The position numbers and the translations under genes are program-made. The notes beneath the pieces are model-generated. The model was given only the letters and a program-made list of their open reading frames with translations, did not search any database and was not told the origin of the DNA. This document shows, piece by piece, positions 55,119 through 63,810 of a DNA stretch of 64,000 bases (within the stretch, counting starts at the first letter, position 1; every line of letters begins with the position of its first letter). This DNA is from CAYRJD01 sp965212125 (lineage in GTDB: Bacteria > Actinomycetota > Acidimicrobiia > Acidimicrobiales > Poriferisodalaceae), in contig OZ243045.1 of the NCBI GenBank assembly GCA_965212125.1, forward strand, positions 1,736,001 to 1,800,000, read 5' to 3'.

Positions 55119-55758
55119 GCAACTACTAAACGCAAACCGCCCATTTGAGACGCTGCTTGGCAGGCCTGGCGTCTGCGAGATGCTCACGCTGCGGTCGCGA
55201 TTTGGGTTTATGGCGTTTCACGGCGGCTGGCTTGAAGAGGTCACCGACGACATCGCCGCGGAGGCCGCCCGTCGGTCGGGCGCTTCGGTGTATGCGGTGC
55301 TGCAGGGGCCGGACGATCAGTGGCATCTGCCCTCGCATCTGGTCAGCCCGGATGAGTCGCCGTCGTTGGCTGCGTTTCTTGACCATGTTGACGTGGCGGT
55401 TTCAATTCACGGGTTCGGTCGGCCGGACCTGATGCGTTCCGTGCTGCTGGGCGGGCGCAACCGTCAGCTTGTGGAGCACGTGGCGGTCAATTTGATTGAG
55501 CATTTGCCGCACTATGAGGTGCTTCATCGGCCCGATGAGGTGCCGAGTCGTTTCGCCGGGCAGCACCCGAAGAATCCGGTGAACTTGCCGCGCCAAGGTG
55601 GTGCGCAGGTGGAGCTGCCACCACGGATTCGTGGCAAGAGTCCGTTGTGGACTGGTTTTGAGGGGCCGGGCAGGGTGCCGCATCATGAGGCGCTGATTAA
55701 CGGCTTGGCGAAAGCGGCCGAAAGTTGGATGGCTCTGGCGGCTGATTCTGGCAGATGA
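55096..55758 (+). CDS. Poly-gamma-glutamate hydrolase-family protein
   Basis: 220 residues from the ATG at 55096 (AGAAG just upstream); the frame opens at 55000 but that lies inside ccdA. AFHGGWLEEVTDDIAAEAAR near residue 37 matches the HGG..E..T..IA metal-site motif of the DUF867 family, and SIHGFGR near 105 is the second signature. Phage members cleave poly-gamma-glutamate capsules; the role of chromosomal actinobacterial members is unknown. Confidence 0.75.
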   Translation: MPLHLRDEQLLNANRPFETLLGRPGVCEMLTLRSRFGFMAFHGGWLEEVTDDIAAEAARRSGASVYAVLQGPDDQWHLPSHLVSPDESPSLAAFLDHVDVAVSIHGFGRPDLMRSVLLGGRNRQLVEHVAVNLIEHLPHYEVLHRPDEVPSRFAGQHPKNPVNLPRQGGAQVELPPRIRGKSPLWTGFEGPGRVPHHEALINGLAKAAESWMALAADSGR

Positions 55759-55812
55759 TTCTGGCGACGGTTAGCTAAGGGCTGGGCGCTCGGCTAAGGG
55801 CTGGGCGCTCGG

Positions 55813-56199
55813 CTAACCGCTGGTTAGCTGCAAACCCAGCCAGGCGGCGAAGATGCCGACGATCACCATGCCGGCGAGATAGCCCGCTGCCAGCCAGCGA
55901 CTTGTGGGTGGCTTCGCTTGCCAGATCATCGCAACTTGTGTCGCCAGCCCGGAGACGGTGGTGAGCGCGCCAAGTCCGCCTGCTACCACCGCAGTTACAA
56001 ACGGGCCGGAGTAGGCAGCGAGCAGCCCGGCGATAAACGCCCCGATGATGTTGATCAGCGCGGTGTTCACTGCGCCGATGTTCAGTACGGCGGTGTTTAG
56101 CGGAGCTGCGCTTTGGCGCTGGGCTGTAGCACGCCAGCGCAATACCGTTGCGATCGCAGCGAGTCCTGCAAATACGCCGATGGCTCCGATTTGGGTCAT
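55813..56199 (-). CDS. crcB: Fluoride channel subunit CrcB, divergent partner
   Basis: 128 residues, four helices. The Fluc core signature is degenerate: GGLGALTTVSGLATQ, where the Phe normally in TTFS is Val. It pairs with the upstream crcB (ATGA-like 4-bp overlap); two-gene Fluc systems form heterodimers with one working pore. A 15-bp-type repeat (LNTAV/LNIGA/VNTAL) lies at about 56057-56104. Either name order (CrcB1/CrcB2) is possible. Confidence 0.83.
   Translation of the reverse strand: MTQIGAIGVFAGLAAIATVLRWRATAQRQSAAPLNTAVLNIGAVNTALINIIGAFIAGLLAAYSGPFVTAVVAGGLGALTTVSGLATQVAMIWQAKPPTSRWLAAGYLAGMVIVGIFAAWLGLQLTSG
56057..56104. repeat. Degenerate 15-bp tandem repeat in crcB
   Basis: About three degenerate units centred on (G)CGGTGTTCACTGCGCC and related sequence code the series LNTAV, LNIGA, VNTAL of the CrcB-like protein. 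Unit borders are approximate. Confidence 0.5.
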
Positions 56200-56582
56200 G
56201 GCTTTTCAATCGCCGATTCGATTGGTGGCGCGGGCGGTGCTGCGGGAGCCACGAAAGAAACCACAAATGCCGCGGCGCAACCAACCAAGGTCGCCACCAA
56301 CCACAGCGCAGCGGTGCCAACCTGAGCGTTATCAATGTCCATCGCAAGCTCAATCGCCACCGCCGAAAAGCTGGTGAGCGCTCCGCACAAACCAACGCTG
56401 AACCAGGCACCCAGGCGGTTTCGCTTGAGCGCCCAACCAACCAGAACGCAGCCTGCGATGTTCACAACCAGCAGTGCCGCCCGGGGATGCCAAAGCGCCG
56501 CCGCCACCCATCTCAGCGAAGCACCCGCTACGCCCGCAAGAATAATTGCACCCACTTCAGGCAGCGTCTTGCCTAGTTTCAT
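56196..56582 (-). CDS. crcB: Fluoride channel subunit CrcB
   Basis: 128 residues, four helices. VNIAGC near residue 40 and the core motif GLCGALTSFSAVAIE near 68-80 fit the Fluc family, keeping the Phe in TSFS that lines the fluoride path. Its C-terminus is Pro/Ala-rich. Start at 56582 lies 20 bp from the divergent pdxH start, so no fluoride riboswitch fits between them. Confidence 0.87.
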   Translation of the reverse strand: MKLGKTLPEVGAIILAGVAGASLRWVAAALWHPRAALLVVNIAGCVLVGWALKRNRLGAWFSVGLCGALTSFSAVAIELAMDIDNAQVGTAALWLVATLVGCAAAFVVSFVAPAAPPAPPIESAIEKP

Positions 56583-56602
56583 TGGTTAGGGATCATTTGC
56601 GT

Positions 56603-57283
56603 ATGGAGAACTCGGCAAGCGGCGGCAAAGAGCACGACGGCAAAAAGAACATAGCGGCGATGCGGCAGCGGCTCATGGTTGACGGCCTTGATGAGAGTTC
56701 CGCTCCGGCTGACCCATTTGCGCTGTTTGGCGAGTGGCTTGCGTTTGCATTTTCTGTTGGGATTTTCAACGCTCATGCCATGGCGCTCGCCACCGTGAAT
56801 GCCGACGGCCTCCCGTCGGTTAGAAACGTGCTGTATCGCCAGCCGCCGGGCACAAAGCCAGGCATTGCTTTCTACACCGACGCTGGCAGCGCCAAGGCTC
56901 AGGATCTTGCAGGCAATCCAAACGTGGCGGCGGTGTTTAGTTGGCTAGAGCTAGAACGCCAGGTGCGGATGGAGGGCGAGGTTGCTCCGCTTGATCGCGC
57001 AGATGTTGAGGCCTATTTCGCTGACCGGCCGCCGGAAGCCCAGGTTGCCATGCTTGCTTCAAATCAGAGTGAGACGGCTGTCAACCGCGCCGAGATCGAG
57101 AAGCAGTTTGCGGAAATGGAACCTGCCGAAACGGTGACCGACCGGTGGAACGGGTACTTGCTTCTGCCAACCAGATTTGAGTTCTGGCAGGGGCGAAGCG
57201 ACCGCATTCATGACCGGTTGGTGTATCGGCTAGTTAGTTCGCAGGATCAGCCGGAGTGGTCGGTCACACGGCTGCAGCCTTGA
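56603..57283 (+). CDS. pdxH: Pyridoxamine/pyridoxine 5'-phosphate oxidase
   Basis: FMN enzyme making pyridoxal 5'-phosphate. 226 residues from the ATG at 56603; the frame starts upstream at 56546 but that would overlap crcB. Features: DPFALFGEWL, SVRNVLYR, FYTDAGSAKAQDL, EGEVAPLD, and the C-terminal EFWQGRSDRIHDRLVYR and WSVTRLQP motifs. Converges with serS 5 bp away. Confidence 0.95.
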   Translation: MENSASGGKEHDGKKNIAAMRQRLMVDGLDESSAPADPFALFGEWLAFAFSVGIFNAHAMALATVNADGLPSVRNVLYRQPPGTKPGIAFYTDAGSAKAQDLAGNPNVAAVFSWLELERQVRMEGEVAPLDRADVEAYFADRPPEAQVAMLASNQSETAVNRAEIEKQFAEMEPAETVTDRWNGYLLLPTRFEFWQGRSDRIHDRLVYRLVSSQDQPEWSVTRLQP

Positions 57284-57288
57284 GCGGC

Positions 57289-58617
57289 TTAGCTAGCGGG
57301 GCTGGTGGGTGCGGCGGCCTGCGGCTCCAGGGTCTCAAACCCGCAATAAGGGCGTAGCACCTCCGGCACCACCACCGAGCCGTCGGGCTGCTGGGCGTTT
57401 TCCATCAAGAACACCAGCGTGCGAGAAACCGCACAGGCTGTGCCATTCAGCGTGTGCAGCAACCCGCTGCGCTCGCGGGTGCCGGTATTTTCGCCGCCGG
57501 CGCTGGCACTGCCGTCGTTGCCAGCGCTGCCAACAAAGCGCGTGCCAAGGCGGCGGGCGGAATAGTCCGTGTAGTTAGAGCACGACGTGATCTCGCGGTA
57601 GGCGCCCTCGGACGGCAGCCAAACCTCAATGTCGTATTTCTTGGCTGCCGCCGCGCCCAGATCACCCGCAGCCACATTGATTACCCGGTACGGCAAGCCA
57701 AGCGCAGAAACGATCTCCTCTTGCAGCGCCAGCAGGCTCTCCAGCTCATCCCAACTTTTGTCGGGATCGCAGAAAGAAAACATCTCAACCTTGTCGAACT
57801 GATGCACTCGGAAAATGCCACGGGTGTCCTTTCCGTGAGTGCCAGCCTCGCGCCGAAAGCACGACGAAAATCCTGCGTAGCGGCGGGGCAGCGTCTCACG
57901 ATCAAGTCGCTCGTTGCGGTGCAACCCGGCCAACGCAACCTCAGAAGTCCCGATCAAAAACAGGTCGTCACCGGCGATCTCATACACCTGGTGACGGTCG
58001 GTCGGGAAAAAGCCCGCCTCAAGCATCATCTCTTCACGCACCAGCACCGGCGGCACCACCGCTTCAAAGCCGTGCTGGCTGAGCAACTCCAGCGCCCACT
58101 GCACCAAGGCAAACTCAAGCCGCACGCCCTTACCCATTAGATAAGCGAAACGAGTGCCGCTGTTTTGCACGGCGGCGTCGCTGTTGACTATTCCCAAAAC
58201 CTGACCGGCCGCCGCGTGGTCATAGAGCGGCGGGGCGCTCCGTTCGCCCACCTCTCGCAGCACTACGAAGTTTTCCTCACCGCCAGCGGGAACCTCCGGG
58301 TGAGCCGGGTTGGGAACTTGATACGCCAGCTCATCTAACCGGGAGCGAGCCTGCGTTTCTTGGTCTTCAAGGTCGCTCAGCTGCGCCTTGATTTGAGTGG
58401 CCGCCGCCAGCTTTTCGTCGCGCTCGGCGGGATCGGCACGCCCGATTGCCTTGCTTGCCACGTTGTGCTGGGCGCGGGCTTCTTCGGCCGCATGAACCGC
58501 AGCCCGGCATTGGGTATCGGCGTCAAGCAGATCTTGCGCTAGCTGAGCGGTTGCGCCCTTGGCGATCGCGCCAGCGCGGTATTGCTCGTCGTCGCGCCAA
58601 CGCCGCAGGTCAATCAT
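57289..58617 (-). CDS. serS: Seryl-tRNA synthetase
   Basis: Charges tRNA-Ser. 442 residues from the ATG at 58617; the frame continues to 58731 but that overlaps the oxidase subunit IV gene. N-terminal coiled-coil arm (about 30-100), class II motif 2 FRREAGTHGKDTRGIFRVHQFDKVEMF split around residue 255-280, TSCSNYTDYSARRL, and motif 3 NGTACAVSRTL. A Gly/Ser/Asn insertion (about 380-395) lies between motifs. Confidence 0.96.
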   Translation of the reverse strand: MIDLRRWRDDEQYRAGAIAKGATAQLAQDLLDADTQCRAAVHAAEEARAQHNVASKAIGRADPAERDEKLAAATQIKAQLSDLEDQETQARSRLDELAYQVPNPAHPEVPAGGEENFVVLREVGERSAPPLYDHAAAGQVLGIVNSDAAVQNSGTRFAYLMGKGVRLEFALVQWALELLSQHGFEAVVPPVLVREEMMLEAGFFPTDRHQVYEIAGDDLFLIGTSEVALAGLHRNERLDRETLPRRYAGFSSCFRREAGTHGKDTRGIFRVHQFDKVEMFSFCDPDKSWDELESLLALQEEIVSALGLPYRVINVAAGDLGAAAAKKYDIEVWLPSEGAYREITSCSNYTDYSARRLGTRFVGSAGNDGSASAGGENTGTRERSGLLHTLNGTACAVSRTLVFLMENAQQPDGSVVVPEVLRPYCGFETLEPQAAAPTSPAS

Positions 58618-58660
58618 GTTGCCGACGCAGGCTAGGAGCCGGGCTTCGGTGCTTGCTGAT

Positions 58661-59083
58661 TCAGCAGAAGGTGCCTGCGTCGCATCCGGCCGGGTCAGAC
58701 CAAAAAACAAGTGTCGTCGCCATCGCGGCATAGACGCTGGCAGCCAGTATCAGACCCAACGCAAAAAACCAGGTGAACAGCTTGCTGTCAAAACGCAAAT
58801 GCATGAAATATGCGACGACTATCTCAAACTTGACGACCATCAAGATCAGCAGGGCGGGAATTTCTATGCCGCCGAAGTCGTAGAAATAAGTGAGTACCTC
58901 AGCGCCCGTCAGAACTGCCAGCAGCAGGGCGACCTTTACGTAGCCGAAGTCGCTTAGGCCGTGCTGGACGTGCTCATCATGTTCGCCGTGGTCATCGTGG
59001 TCGGCTGCGGTTGGGGCAGCGGTGTCGGTTGCGTCGGCCGCGGTGTCGACCTCAGTGGTGGCTAGCGGAGTTGTTGTGCTCAT
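58661..59083 (-). CDS. Cytochrome c oxidase subunit IV (caa3 type)
   Basis: 140 residues: His/Asp/Glu-rich N-terminus (about 28-42), then three helices near 50-65, 73-95 and 104-126. YFMHLRFDS between the last two helices is the prokaryotic subunit IV (CyoD/COX4_pro) signature. Small subunit that stabilises the oxidase. Last cox gene; 43-bp gap before serS. Confidence 0.85.
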   Translation of the reverse strand: MSTTTPLATTEVDTAADATDTAAPTAADHDDHGEHDEHVQHGLSDFGYVKVALLLAVLTGAEVLTYFYDFGGIEIPALLILMVVKFEIVVAYFMHLRFDSKLFTWFFALGLILAASVYAAMATTLVFWSDPAGCDAGTFC

Positions 59084-59132
59084 ATCGGCGAGTCCTCAGT
59101 TTGAGTTGGTTGGCGGCGCTGCGGGGTTGGCT

Positions 59133-59786
59133 TTACGGGATTAGATAGACGGCCGCGAAAATGACGATCCAAACGATGTCCACAAAGTGCCAGTAGAGGC
59201 CGATTATTTCGATCGTCTCTGAGTGCTTGGCGGTCACCACGCCGCCGCGTATCAGCGCCCACATCGTTACCAGCATGATGATGCCGAACGACACGTGGAC
59301 TCCGTGGAAACCGGTCAGGGTGTAAAACGCGGACGATGAAATGTTGACCGTGTAGCCCAAGCCTTCGCGGTAGAAGGTGGTGAACTCATAGACCTGGCCG
59401 GCGACGAACACCCCGCCGAGGGCGGCGGTGGTAAGCAGCCACATCTGGCAGCGAGCGAGGTCGCGACGAGGGGGCGCGATGCTTGACACGGCCAGCACCA
59501 TCGTGAGCGAGCTCATCAGCAGCACGAACGAGCTGACCGAAGTGAACGGAATGTCAAACAGATCCGCCGCAGTCGGGCCTTCGGTGTCGGGTCCGGTGCG
59601 GTTGCGCAGCAGCAGATACGTGGAGATCAACGCACCAAAAAGCAGACAATCTGAGGCTAGGAAAGCCCACATTGTCAACTTTTCGTTGCTTAGCCCGGTG
59701 GTGGTTGGGACGTGATCGTGATCATCGTGCTCGGTCGGGCCGTAGGCCAGCTGCGCCGTGGATGCGGCTGGGTTCTCCTCAGACAT
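59133..59786 (-). CDS. ctaE: Cytochrome c oxidase subunit III
   Basis: 217 residues from the ATG at 59786 (8-bp overlap with ctaD; the frame to 60005 lies in ctaD). Five helices; FHGVHVSFGI and YWHFVDIVWIVIF are subunit III signatures. Asp/Ala-rich N-terminus with a His cluster. A second subunit III-like gene lies at the far end of the cluster (63811-64000). Confidence 0.94.
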   Translation of the reverse strand: MSEENPAASTAQLAYGPTEHDDHDHVPTTTGLSNEKLTMWAFLASDCLLFGALISTYLLLRNRTGPDTEGPTAADLFDIPFTSVSSFVLLMSSLTMVLAVSSIAPPRRDLARCQMWLLTTAALGGVFVAGQVYEFTTFYREGLGYTVNISSSAFYTLTGFHGVHVSFGIIMLVTMWALIRGGVVTAKHSETIEIIGLYWHFVDIVWIVIFAAVYLIP

Positions 59787-61872
59787 TGGATTCCCCGGTG
59801 CTGGCTGGGGATGTGCTAGTTGGGGATGTGCTGGCGTCAGCGGTTGCGCCGTTGGCGGTTGCGGGGTTGGGTCCGTCATCGTGGCCGTTATGACCGCCGT
59901 CGCCGTTACCACTGGCGTGCCCCCCGTCGCCGTGTCCGTCGGATGGTTCGCTGGAGGGCTCAAGACTCCAGCCGAACATCGATCCCAACATAAACAACAG
60001 ACCAACGCCCGCTATCCAAAGCGAGTAGATCAAACCCAGCGCAATCAGCGGCAGCCCGATTGACAGCACGATCGGCCAATAAGACGGCGCCGGCAGATGC
60101 GGACTCTGATCGCCGCGCTGGGCGATGTCATTTCCGTCAGCGACCTTCACCAGCTTGCCGGAACTGTCCGGCTGGTATTTCTTGTGCCAGAAATCGTCAA
60201 CGTCGGTAACGACGGGCACATAGTCAAAGTTGTGCTCCGGCACGGGCGACGGAATCGACCACTCCAAGGTGCGACCGTCCCAGGGATCGGGCGGGGCTTG
60301 CTCAATTTCGCCACGGCGATAGCCACCCCAAGTTTTGAGAATGTTGTAGGCAAATATGAGCATCGATAGCAAGATCACAAATGCGCCGATCGACGACACC
60401 GCATTCCAGAAATCAAACCCATCGAACTCGCCGTATTGGCTGTGCCGACGAGCCATGCCTTGCAGGCCGACGATGTGCATCGGGCCGAACGTCATGTTGA
60501 AGCCCAGCAGTATCAGCCAGAAATGCCACTTGCCTAGCCGCTCGTTCAACTTGTAGCCGAAGATCTTGGGCCACCAGTAATACATGCCAGCGAACAGGCC
60601 CATCAGCGCGCCGCCGAACAACACGTAATGGAAATGCGCGACTATGAAATAAGTGTCGGTCTGTTGCGTGTCCGCGGGCGCGACGGCGTGCATCACACCG
60701 GACAAGCCGCCGATGGTAAACATCGACACCAGCGACACGGCGAACAGCATCGGCACCGAAAAGCGAATGTTGCCGCCCCACATGGTCGCCAGCCAGTTCA
60801 AGATCTTCACCCCGGTGGGCACCGCAATAAACATCGTGGTCGCCGAAAACGCAGCGACCGAAACGGGCCCCACACCGGACGTGAACATGTGGTGCGCCCA
60901 CACGCCCCAGCCCATGAATCCGATGACCGCACCGGAAAGCACGACCACCGGATAGCCGAACAGAGGCTTGCGGCTGAACACCGGCAAGATCTCTGAGATG
61001 ATGCCGAAGGAGGGCAAGATGAGGATGTACACCTCCGGATGCCCGAAAATCCAGAACAGGTGTTGCCAGAGCAGCGGGTCGGACCCCATGGCGACGTTGA
61101 AGAAGTTGGCGTCAAATATTCGGTCAAAGGTGAGCAGCGCCAAAGCCACGGTTATTACCGGCAGCGCGAACAACAACAGCAGCTGCACTATCAAAATCAT
61201 CCAGGTGAATACCGGCATGCGCAGCAGGTTCATGCCGGGTGCGCGCATATTCAAGATGGTGACGATCAGGTTGATCGCACCGACTAGTGATGCGATGCCC
61301 ACGATCTGCAACCCCAGCGCGTAGAAGTCCATGCCGTGGCCGGGGCTGTAGGCGACGCCGGTGTTGGGGGCGTAGGCGAACCAGCCGCCGTCGGGGCTGC
61401 CGCCGAGGAACCAACTCAGATTTAGGAACAGCCCGCCGCCGACAAATAGCCACAACCCCAGGGCGTTCAGGCGGGGGAAGGCAACGTCGCGGGCGCCGAT
61501 TTGCAGCGGCACTATGTAGTTGGCGAACGCGGCGGCCATCGGTATCACCACCAAGAACACCATCGTGGTGCCGTGCATGGTGAACAGTTGGTTGTATTGG
61601 TCGGCGGTCAGAACCGTGCCGTTGGGCGTGAATAGCTGGACGCGGATCAGCAGGGCCTCAAGCCCAGCGATGAAGAACCACGCCATGGCGACGACGCCAT
61701 ACATAATCCCGATCTTTTTGTGATCGATCGTGAACGCCCACGCCCGCCACCCTTTGGCGCTGACCGGGCGCGCCCAAACTCCGGTGGAGTCATCGTCGTC
61801 CGTGGTGGTGATGTCGCTATCGCCGGCTAAAACCAGAGCTTCGGTTTTTGGTTGATCGTGGGTGATGGCCAT
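59779..61872 (-). CDS. ctaD: Cytochrome c oxidase subunit I with C-terminal extension
   Basis: Catalytic subunit, 697 residues against the usual ~550. Haem and CuB sites: TMHGTTM, FGHPEVYILI (His-Tyr crosslink and type A1 Glu), AHHMFTSG, AHFHYVLFGG. The extension has an extra helix pair starting at PSYWPIVLS (about residue 580-630), then a His/Gly/Asp tail ending in 15-bp repeats (STSPT/STSPA/STGES). The same PxYWP helix pair is seen in the membrane protein at 63073-63810. Confidence 0.95.
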   Translation of the reverse strand: MAITHDQPKTEALVLAGDSDITTTDDDDSTGVWARPVSAKGWRAWAFTIDHKKIGIMYGVVAMAWFFIAGLEALLIRVQLFTPNGTVLTADQYNQLFTMHGTTMVFLVVIPMAAAFANYIVPLQIGARDVAFPRLNALGLWLFVGGGLFLNLSWFLGGSPDGGWFAYAPNTGVAYSPGHGMDFYALGLQIVGIASLVGAINLIVTILNMRAPGMNLLRMPVFTWMILIVQLLLLFALPVITVALALLTFDRIFDANFFNVAMGSDPLLWQHLFWIFGHPEVYILILPSFGIISEILPVFSRKPLFGYPVVVLSGAVIGFMGWGVWAHHMFTSGVGPVSVAAFSATTMFIAVPTGVKILNWLATMWGGNIRFSVPMLFAVSLVSMFTIGGLSGVMHAVAPADTQQTDTYFIVAHFHYVLFGGALMGLFAGMYYWWPKIFGYKLNERLGKWHFWLILLGFNMTFGPMHIVGLQGMARRHSQYGEFDGFDFWNAVSSIGAFVILLSMLIFAYNILKTWGGYRRGEIEQAPPDPWDGRTLEWSIPSPVPEHNFDYVPVVTDVDDFWHKKYQPDSSGKLVKVADGNDIAQRGDQSPHLPAPSYWPIVLSIGLPLIALGLIYSLWIAGVGLLFMLGSMFGWSLEPSSEPSDGHGDGGHASGNGDGGHNGHDDGPNPATANGATADASTSPTSTSPASTGESNV
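59791..59835. repeat. 15-bp tandem repeat, three units, at the end of ctaD
   Basis: TGGGGATGTGCTAGT (59806-59820) and TGGGGATGTGCTGGC (59821-59835) differ only at the last few bases, preceded by a diverged unit at 59791-59805; they code STSPA, STSPT and neighbours on the minus strand. Confidence 0.8.
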
Positions 61873-61906
61873 TGCGAGAGTGTCTCCGAAAAATTGTGGT
61901 CAGGTG

Positions 61907-63076
61907 TTAGCTAGGCAGCACGGGCGAGTCGCCGAGTGTTTGCAGGTAGGCGATGATGTCGTCAAGTTCTTGGTCGCCGAGCACGCCTGAGAAGGAAAGC
62001 ATTCCTTGGCGGTTTTCGGGGCGGGCGGGCTTTTGGTCGGGGGCGTTGCTTACCCATTCACGCAGCTCGGCCACGTTCACCGAGCCATCGGGCAGGTACA
62101 GGTCGAACAAGGCGCCGGCAAAGGAGGTGCGGGTCATCAGCTTGGACAGATTTGGCGCAAGCCCTGATTGCAGGTTGGCGTTGCCGCCCGCGGCGGCTTC
62201 GTACACGCCGTTTATGACGTGGCAGCTTTGGCAGTGCGTGCCGAACAACTCTTGGCCGGAGCGTGCCGCCTCTGAGGCTGGCTGCGCGACCGGCGCTAGC
62301 TGCTCCGCCACCCAGGCGTCGTAGTCGGCTTGCTCTAGCACGATCGCTCTGACCTGCATGTTGGCGTGGCTTAGTCCGCAGAACTCCGCACATTCCCCGA
62401 AGAAAACACCCGGCACGTCGGAGCTCATTCTTAGGTCGTGCACGCGGCCCGGCACGGCGTCTTTTTTGCCGTTCAGCTGCGGGACCCAGAAAGAGTGGAT
62501 CACGTCATTTGAGTGGATCTCAAGATTCACTTCTTCGCCCACCGGGATTACAAGATCGTTGGCGGTAACGATGTCGGGCGTGCCGTCTTCGTCAACGTCG
62601 TAGGTGAACTGCCACCACCACTGCTGCCCCTCAACGGTGATGGTGCGACCGTCGCCGCGCTCGGCCAGGGCGAACACCGCGGGCAAGGTGAGCACGGTCA
62701 GGAACAAAAGCATGGCGAACGGGATGAGAGTCCAGGTGAGTTCAGCCTTGCGGTTGCCGTGAACCTGCTTGGGCAGCTCGTCGGGGTCGTCGCTGGGTCT
62801 TGCCCGGAACTTGACGATGATGACCACCACCGCAACGGCGATGATGATGCCGACGGCTACCGCCATGAAGCCTGAGATGCGCAGCAGGCCGTCAATGTCG
62901 CGGGCGTTTTGGCCGACTGGTTCCAGTGGGTCAAGGCGACCGGACGCGCAAGATGCCGTCAGTAATAGAAGTGCCGCGGCGAGAGTGCCGAAGCCGAGAC
63001 GGGATCGCCATGTGGGCTGGCGGACACGGCGGCGGACGCGGCGAGTTGGCGCGGACTGGCGGGCTGGGCTGCTCAC
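61907..63076 (-). CDS. ctaC: Cytochrome c oxidase subunit II with cytochrome c domain (caa3)
   Basis: 389 residues. Arg-rich N-terminus and a signal/lipobox-like LLTASC near residue 43, two helices, a CuA domain with CAEFCGLSHANM near 240, and a C-terminal cytochrome c domain with CQSCH near 299-303 and a likely Met ligand in RQGMLSFSG. This fused c domain makes the oxidase caa3 type. GTG start at 63076 overlaps the preceding stop as GTGA. Confidence 0.95.
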   Translation of the reverse strand: MSSPARQSAPTRRVRRRVRQPTWRSRLGFGTLAAALLLLTASCASGRLDPLEPVGQNARDIDGLLRISGFMAVAVGIIIAVAVVVIIVKFRARPSDDPDELPKQVHGNRKAELTWTLIPFAMLLFLTVLTLPAVFALAERGDGRTITVEGQQWWWQFTYDVDEDGTPDIVTANDLVIPVGEEVNLEIHSNDVIHSFWVPQLNGKKDAVPGRVHDLRMSSDVPGVFFGECAEFCGLSHANMQVRAIVLEQADYDAWVAEQLAPVAQPASEAARSGQELFGTHCQSCHVINGVYEAAAGGNANLQSGLAPNLSKLMTRTSFAGALFDLYLPDGSVNVAELREWVSNAPDQKPARPENRQGMLSFSGVLGDQELDDIIAYLQTLGDSPVLPS

Positions 63077-63810
63077 GATTCGCCGCCTTCCTCGCTGCTC
63101 TCAGCTTCTTCTGCTTCGGTGTGCGGGTGGAACTCGCGCTCGCCGATGGCTGCCGCGGCGATGCCGACAACTATCAGTCCCACCGCCGCCAAGAACAGCA
63201 GCGTCGCCACAACGCGGCGGCGCAGCAACTCAAAGCCCAACAAAACCGCAAACAACAAAATGGTCGCCGACACGCCGATGGCGATCCAACTGGCTCCGTT
63301 GCGACTGGCCGCCAAGAACACCCTGGAGACAAGCAAAACCGGTATCGCTATGGCCAGCGTGCCGAACAGCGAAATCTCAAATGGGCGCACTAGGCGTGAA
63401 CGCTGCGTTTCGTTGCTTGCCGTGTCGGTCGAAAGTCGCTCAGACCAGGCTGCCATTGTCCATTCCACCGCAGCTACTACAAGCAGTCCGACGCCGGCGA
63501 TGGTGAAGATGGCGTCAATCACCAGCCCGACCATGACCAGCCCCATGCCCAGGGCGCCCATGACCGGCCAGTAGGCGGGCAGGGTTGGATGGGTGTGCGC
63601 GTGCTGGCGGTCGTCGGAATCGCTGTCGCCGACAGCCAAAGACAATGAAGCCATCAGCGTGAAAGACACTGCGGCGGTTGCCAGCACGATGGTTGCGTAC
63701 ATCACCACGTGGCCGGTGCCGTCGGTTCCCGTGGCGAGGCCGATGACGGTCGCAGCCGCTACGGCCAGTGCTATGCGACCGGCGAAATACCGGCTGGCGA
63801 TACCGACCAT
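63073..63810 (-). CDS. Oxidase-cluster membrane protein (subunit IV-like helix pair)
   Basis: 245 residues, about six helices. The segment LPAYWPVMGALG (about 78-90) with the following helix pair resembles the C-terminal extension of CtaD and actinobacterial aa3 subunit IV-type proteins. His-rich before it, Glu/Ser-rich C-terminus. Placed between the upstream subunit III-like gene (start abuts its stop) and ctaC (GTGA overlap), so probably an oxidase subunit. Exact family uncertain. Confidence 0.7.
   Translation of the reverse strand: MVGIASRYFAGRIALAVAAATVIGLATGTDGTGHVVMYATIVLATAAVSFTLMASLSLAVGDSDSDDRQHAHTHPTLPAYWPVMGALGMGLVMVGLVIDAIFTIAGVGLLVVAAVEWTMAAWSERLSTDTASNETQRSRLVRPFEISLFGTLAIAIPVLLVSRVFLAASRNGASWIAIGVSATILLFAVLLGFELLRRRVVATLLFLAAVGLIVVGIAAAAIGEREFHPHTEAEEAESSEEGGES

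Noticed and set aside
56583..56602. Fluoride riboswitch before crcB
   Set aside because: Only 20 bp separate the crcB and pdxH starts, too short for the riboswitch fold.
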